Under the pieces are notes generated by a model, which did not search any database, was not told the origin of the DNA, and was given only the letters and a program-made list of their open reading frames with translations. DNA of 64,000 nt, taken from NCBI RefSeq assembly GCF_026212465.1, contig NC_080058.1, positions 10,433,363 to 10,497,362 on the forward strand. Direction: 5' to 3'. The position numbers were made by a program, and so were the translations under genes. The stretch comes from Amaranthus tricolor. Its lineage: Eukaryota; Streptophyta; Magnoliopsida; Caryophyllales; Amaranthaceae. Positions 61,287 to 64,000 of this stretch are shown one piece after another. How positions within the stretch are numbered: the stretch's first letter is position 1; each line of letters opens with the position of its first letter.

Positions 61287-61870
61287 TTAGAGCCTATGCA
61301 TGCTAGGATAAACACATTGCTTGTATTCAACCTGATTGACATTTGTATGAAGTCTCTGACGTGTATTAGATTGTTTCTTTAGAACCTATTGCGTGTTGTC
61401 TTACGACGACTAGTAGGTTGATTGTAGGTGGGGATTGGAGTGAGGTCTCGACTTAGAACCCGTAATCATCAAGACTATGCTTTTGTCTTTCGTATTTAGA
61501 TTATGAGTAGAAAGAAACTCCGAATTTATGTAACAAGAGATAGTGTTGTTTTCTTTTTGCTTTCGCTTATTTTAATTAGTTTATCTAGAGGTCACAAGGC
61601 TCTCGAGTTGTACGTAAGAACTTCCGCTGACATATTTTCTTTCTATTTTAAATATATTTCTTTATCGACGGAACGTTGACGATCCTAGAAAAGATTTTTT
61701 TCTAGAGTCCATGGAGTGAAATGGAATTTGTATTTTTATATGAATTTCCGAGTCACTTAAACCGGGCCGTTACATTTTTAAATATAGTAATGTGGGCCGG
61801 GCTCTTTTGAGAGGCGTCGTCTATACTATAGACGGTCTCTCAGAGAGGGCCTGAAGCTTTAATTATACAA

Positions 61871-62370
61871 GTCTTTGCACTTAATATTATAATTTGGGAA
61901 CATATTTTTCACTTTGCATTTATGGAAACTTATTTTTCATGGTATCGTTCACGTAGGATGGGATGGAGTAAATTTTTTTTATTACTTTTTTTTTTTACCA
62001 AACCGTCATTTGAGATAGTGGTTTGGTTTGTATTTCAGATCAAATCGCTTTCTTAGATAACGATCTGCTTTAGGCAATATTTTCAAAAAAATTAAAGGAA
62101 AAGCAAACCACCTTCTGCTCTTTCGCAGATATTCATTATACAAGAAGGAAAGATTTGTATTAACAAAAAAAAAGTTGACTAGGCCAAACCGTCATCCCAG
62201 ATGCATGAGATAGCGATTTGAGTTAAATACCAAAACGATATCTTAGGTTGCGGTTTGGTCTGAAGACTTAAAAAAAATTCATCCTACATAGACGTACTAT
62301 AAGAAATAAGTTTCACATGGATGCAAAATGGGAAAATATGTTTCCAAACTAAAATATTAAGACCAAAGAC
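61871..62370. mobile_element. Fold-back MITE, about 500 bp
   Basis: Left GTCTTTGCACTTAATATTAT and inverted right end GTCTTTGGTCTTAATATTTT; both arms then share GGGAACATATTTT/GGAAACATATTTT, GCAT...ATGGAAACTTATTT and GTAGGATG. The loop holds inverted copies of AAACCGTCAT...GAGATAG. No gene; target duplication unclear. Confidence 0.65.
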
Positions 62371-63040
62371 ACATGATGGTAAATTGATACTCCTTTTTAT
62401 TGTCATTAGTGTCCTATTTGTTGTTGGCACAATGCAACTAAAGTCACGTATATTTTATTTTCAATTTATAAGTTATAAAACATAGTTATATGAAATATTG
62501 TTTGATTTGTCTCAATGTAAATTTTATTAAATAGGTGTATTAATTTTTTTATAATTTTTGAACAAGGACAACTACAAATATTTAGAATTAAAAAATGTAT
62601 CGTTAAGTGGGCAAAATTAAATGTAACATATACTTAGAATAGGAGAAAATACTTAATTTTCATTTTATTAACATCAATATTTTAAATATCTAAGTAAACC
62701 AATTTAAGATATTTATAATTGAACTTGTACATTGGCAAACGTGTAAAATCAAATGGGACAATAATAATAAACAAGAGGAAGTATCAATATTTTATAATTT
62801 TTAGCTGAGGATAAATTACAAATATTTAGGATTAAAATAATACATCGATAAGTGTGCAAAATTAAATATGACAATTAATAAGAATAGGAGGGGTACTTAT
62901 TTTTCACCAAATATCATAATTTCAATACAAATTACACAAGAAAAGGATAAAATTATATTTATTTTTTTACCAAATATTCATTCTTTTCACAGCTTATACA
63001 CAACTCTAAAGCTTGTATATATCATTTTCAAGAAAAAAAC
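62371..63040. other. AT-rich sequence with MITE-like fragments
   Basis: TACTCCTTTTTATTGTC (62389) and an inverted CTCCTATTCTTATTAATTGT (62893) look like ends of a decayed Stowaway-type MITE; a further CTCCTATTCTAAG match lies inverted near 62644. Too eroded to delimit. No gene. Confidence 0.35.
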
Positions 63041-63043
63041 TTT

Positions 63044-63330
63044 AAGTGTCTTAATTTTGCGAAAGAATTGATTTTGAAAATCTTAACTTTAGATGTTTCC
63101 AATGTAAACATTCTAACTTTTCCTTTTAATCTAAAAATCTCAACTTTTGCTAGCTTCTAATTTTAAAACACTAAGCTAAGTTACTTACCAGCAACTTTCA
63201 AGTGTCTTAATTTTGCGAAAGAATTGATTTTGAAAATCATAACTCTAGTTGTTTCCAATATAAACATTCCAACTTTTGCTAGCTTTTAATTTTAAAACAC
63301 TAAGCTAAGTTATTTACCTGCAACTTTCGG
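63044..63330 (+). repeat. Tandem duplication, two units of about 155 and 132 bp
   Basis: Both units contain AAGTGTCTTAATTTTGCGAA, GAATTGATTTTGAAAATC, CAACTTTTGCTAGCTT and AAAACACTAAGCTAAGTTA. The second unit lacks about 23 bp. It lies directly upstream of the leader of the GRF-like coding start at 63466. Confidence 0.8.
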
Positions 63331-63465
63331 TAATTTCATCTTCGAGTTAACATATAGTTACTTGATTTGAGTTTTGTTTTCACAGCTTCCTTATTTTTTC
63401 CTTCTCTCTCCTAATTCAATTTCCCACCCTTCATTTTCTCTCCCTCTTTCTTCTATGTCTCCAAG

Positions 63466-63605
63466 ATGCAAAATCCCAATTTTAGTTCTTCCTCGAGTCC
63501 CGGGCTTATAGTGAACTCAGATGTGGTTAGTTGTCATCACAAATTGCTTGCGAAATTGTGCACTACTAAGAAAAGTCCTATTGTTGGAGAAAGATTTAAT
63601 AATAA
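63466..63605 (+). pseudogene. GRF-type zinc finger-like coding start, cut by the palindromic element
   Basis: A CT-rich leader (63395-63460) precedes ATG at 63466. The frame reads MQNPNFSSSSSPGLIVNSDV and then CHHKLLAKLCTTKKSPIVGERF, which resembles the first half of the plant GRF zinc finger (CxCxxxAxxxTxxTxxNPGRRFxxC) with the second cysteine replaced by histidine and NPGRRF changed. The expected xxC after GERF is missing because the palindromic element begins at 63606. Similarity is by eye and moderate. Whether the rest of the gene lies beyond the element, outside the window, cannot be seen. Confidence 0.5.
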
Positions 63606-63906
63606 GGGAAATTTACAAAGAAACACCTTTTAAAACCCCTTTTTTATAAAGAAACACCTTTTATAATTTTTTTTGTAAAAAAACACCTTTTAAAAGACTT
63701 TTTTTTTAAAAAAACACCTTAAATCAGTTTTCGGCGACTTTTGTCAACTTTTCGGCGTTGACAAGTTGACTATGCCATTTGTCAACTTTCCGGCGTTGAC
63801 TTTTGTTTTTATTTTTATTTTTATTTTTATTTTTATTTTTATTTTTATTATTAATATTATTTTTTTAAAAATTTTTATTTTTATTATTATATAAAAAAAT
63901 AAAATA

Positions 63907-63941
<35 letters not shown>

Positions 63942-64000
63942 TAAAAATAAAAACAAAAATTAAAAAAATAATAATTTAAAATTTTTTTTATTATTTTATT
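63606..64000. mobile_element. Palindromic Mutator-like TTA element (copy 2), running off the right edge
   Basis: Left arm GGGAAATTTACAAAGAAACA closely matches the left arm of the element at 2310-3669, including the three TTT(T)A(C/T)AAA...ACACCTTTTA lines and the doubled GTCAACTTT(T/C)CGGCGTTGAC motif (63743-63800), then AATAAT microsatellite. A 9-base left flank TAATAATAA (63597-63605) would be the duplication; the right end is outside the window. Confidence 0.8.

Larger units (their letters stand above)
58917..61774 (+). mobile_element. Long solo LTR, gypsy/chromovirus type, nested in the Mutator-like element
   Basis: Begins TGTAACACCCCGTAATTTAT and ends CCGGGCCGTTACA, 2,858 bp, flanked on both sides by TTTTT (58912-58916, 61775-61779), a possible 5-bp duplication in a T-rich site. 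There is no gag or pol and no second LTR, so it fits a solo LTR. TGTAACACCCC starts and LTRs of several kilobases are characteristic of Tekay/Del-type chromoviruses; that assignment is an inference. It contains an (AT)n run (59823-59909), a (TAA)n run (60236-60270) and a three-copy 66-bp tandem repeat. Confidence 0.7.
57093..61853. mobile_element. Mutator-like element with TTATAACC array core, split by a long LTR (member g)
   Basis: Exact 9-bp repeats AAGCTTTAA at 57084-57092 and 61854-61862 bound it. It begins CACAGATTC and ends CCTG, as does the 22.9 kb copy (CACAAATTC...CCTG). GAGACCGTCTATA occurs inside both ends, inverted. The arms also pair internally (TAGTGGAAATAGTGATGTTG at 57519 against ATCACTGTTTTCCACCAT at 58557). 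The core (about 57820-58500) is an array of TTATAATCCCAACTAAACTA-type units of about 20-23 bp. Without the nested LTR and one duplicated TTTTT, the element is about 1.9 kb. No transposase. Confidence 0.8.

Overview
The window is plant nuclear DNA: AT-rich, gene-poor, with GT-AG introns and dense nested transposable elements. The gene families (MO25 scaffold, plant-type seven-transmembrane protein, plant mobile domain, Myb/SANT-like protein, GRF zinc finger) and the elements (Cassandra-type LTRs carrying 5S rRNA sequence, TRIM, copia, L1-type LINE, CACTA, hAT, Mutator-like and Stowaway elements) indicate an angiosperm, probably a eudicot. A narrower placement is not supported by what I can see.

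Layout. 1-5.8 kb: an inverted LTR with primer-binding site at the edge, a ~180-bp tandem repeat, a Cassandra LTR, a 1.36-kb palindromic TTA-rich Mutator-like element and a LINE reverse-transcriptase relic. 6.3-8.9 kb: an internally deleted copia element (TSD TTTAA) and a non-autonomous CACTA element (TSD TTC). 12.6-18.0 kb: a minus-strand copia relic whose reverse transcriptase/RNase H and integrase blocks are separated by a Mutator transposase relic and a plant-mobile-domain pseudogene; a second Cassandra LTR sits in the RNase H. 21.4-24.3 kb: a cluster of inverted-repeat elements with internal AT-rich arrays. 25.1-35.7 kb: a copia element with two LTRs, filled by an LTR-like block, a Stowaway MITE and a LINE whose catalytic FADD region is deleted. 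36-38 kb: MITEs.

38.3-54.2 kb is the genic core: a seven-transmembrane protein gene (plus strand, intron in the 5' UTR) and a complete 11-exon MO25-like gene (minus strand, 344 codons) whose introns hold a hAT element, a TRIM and MITEs. The two genes converge. 55.0-56.3 kb carries an intact single-exon Myb/SANT-like ORF. 57.1-61.9 kb is a Mutator-like element split by a 2.86-kb long-LTR insertion. The window ends in a GRF-zinc-finger-like coding start cut by a second copy of the palindromic TTA element.

Only three loci look translatable: the seven-transmembrane gene, the MO25 gene and the Myb/SANT-like ORF. Everything else is transposon-derived or noncoding. The most distinctive signal is a group of Mutator-like inverted-repeat elements, recognised by 9-bp target duplications, that carry no gene but carry expanding simple or degenerate tandem arrays in their cores.
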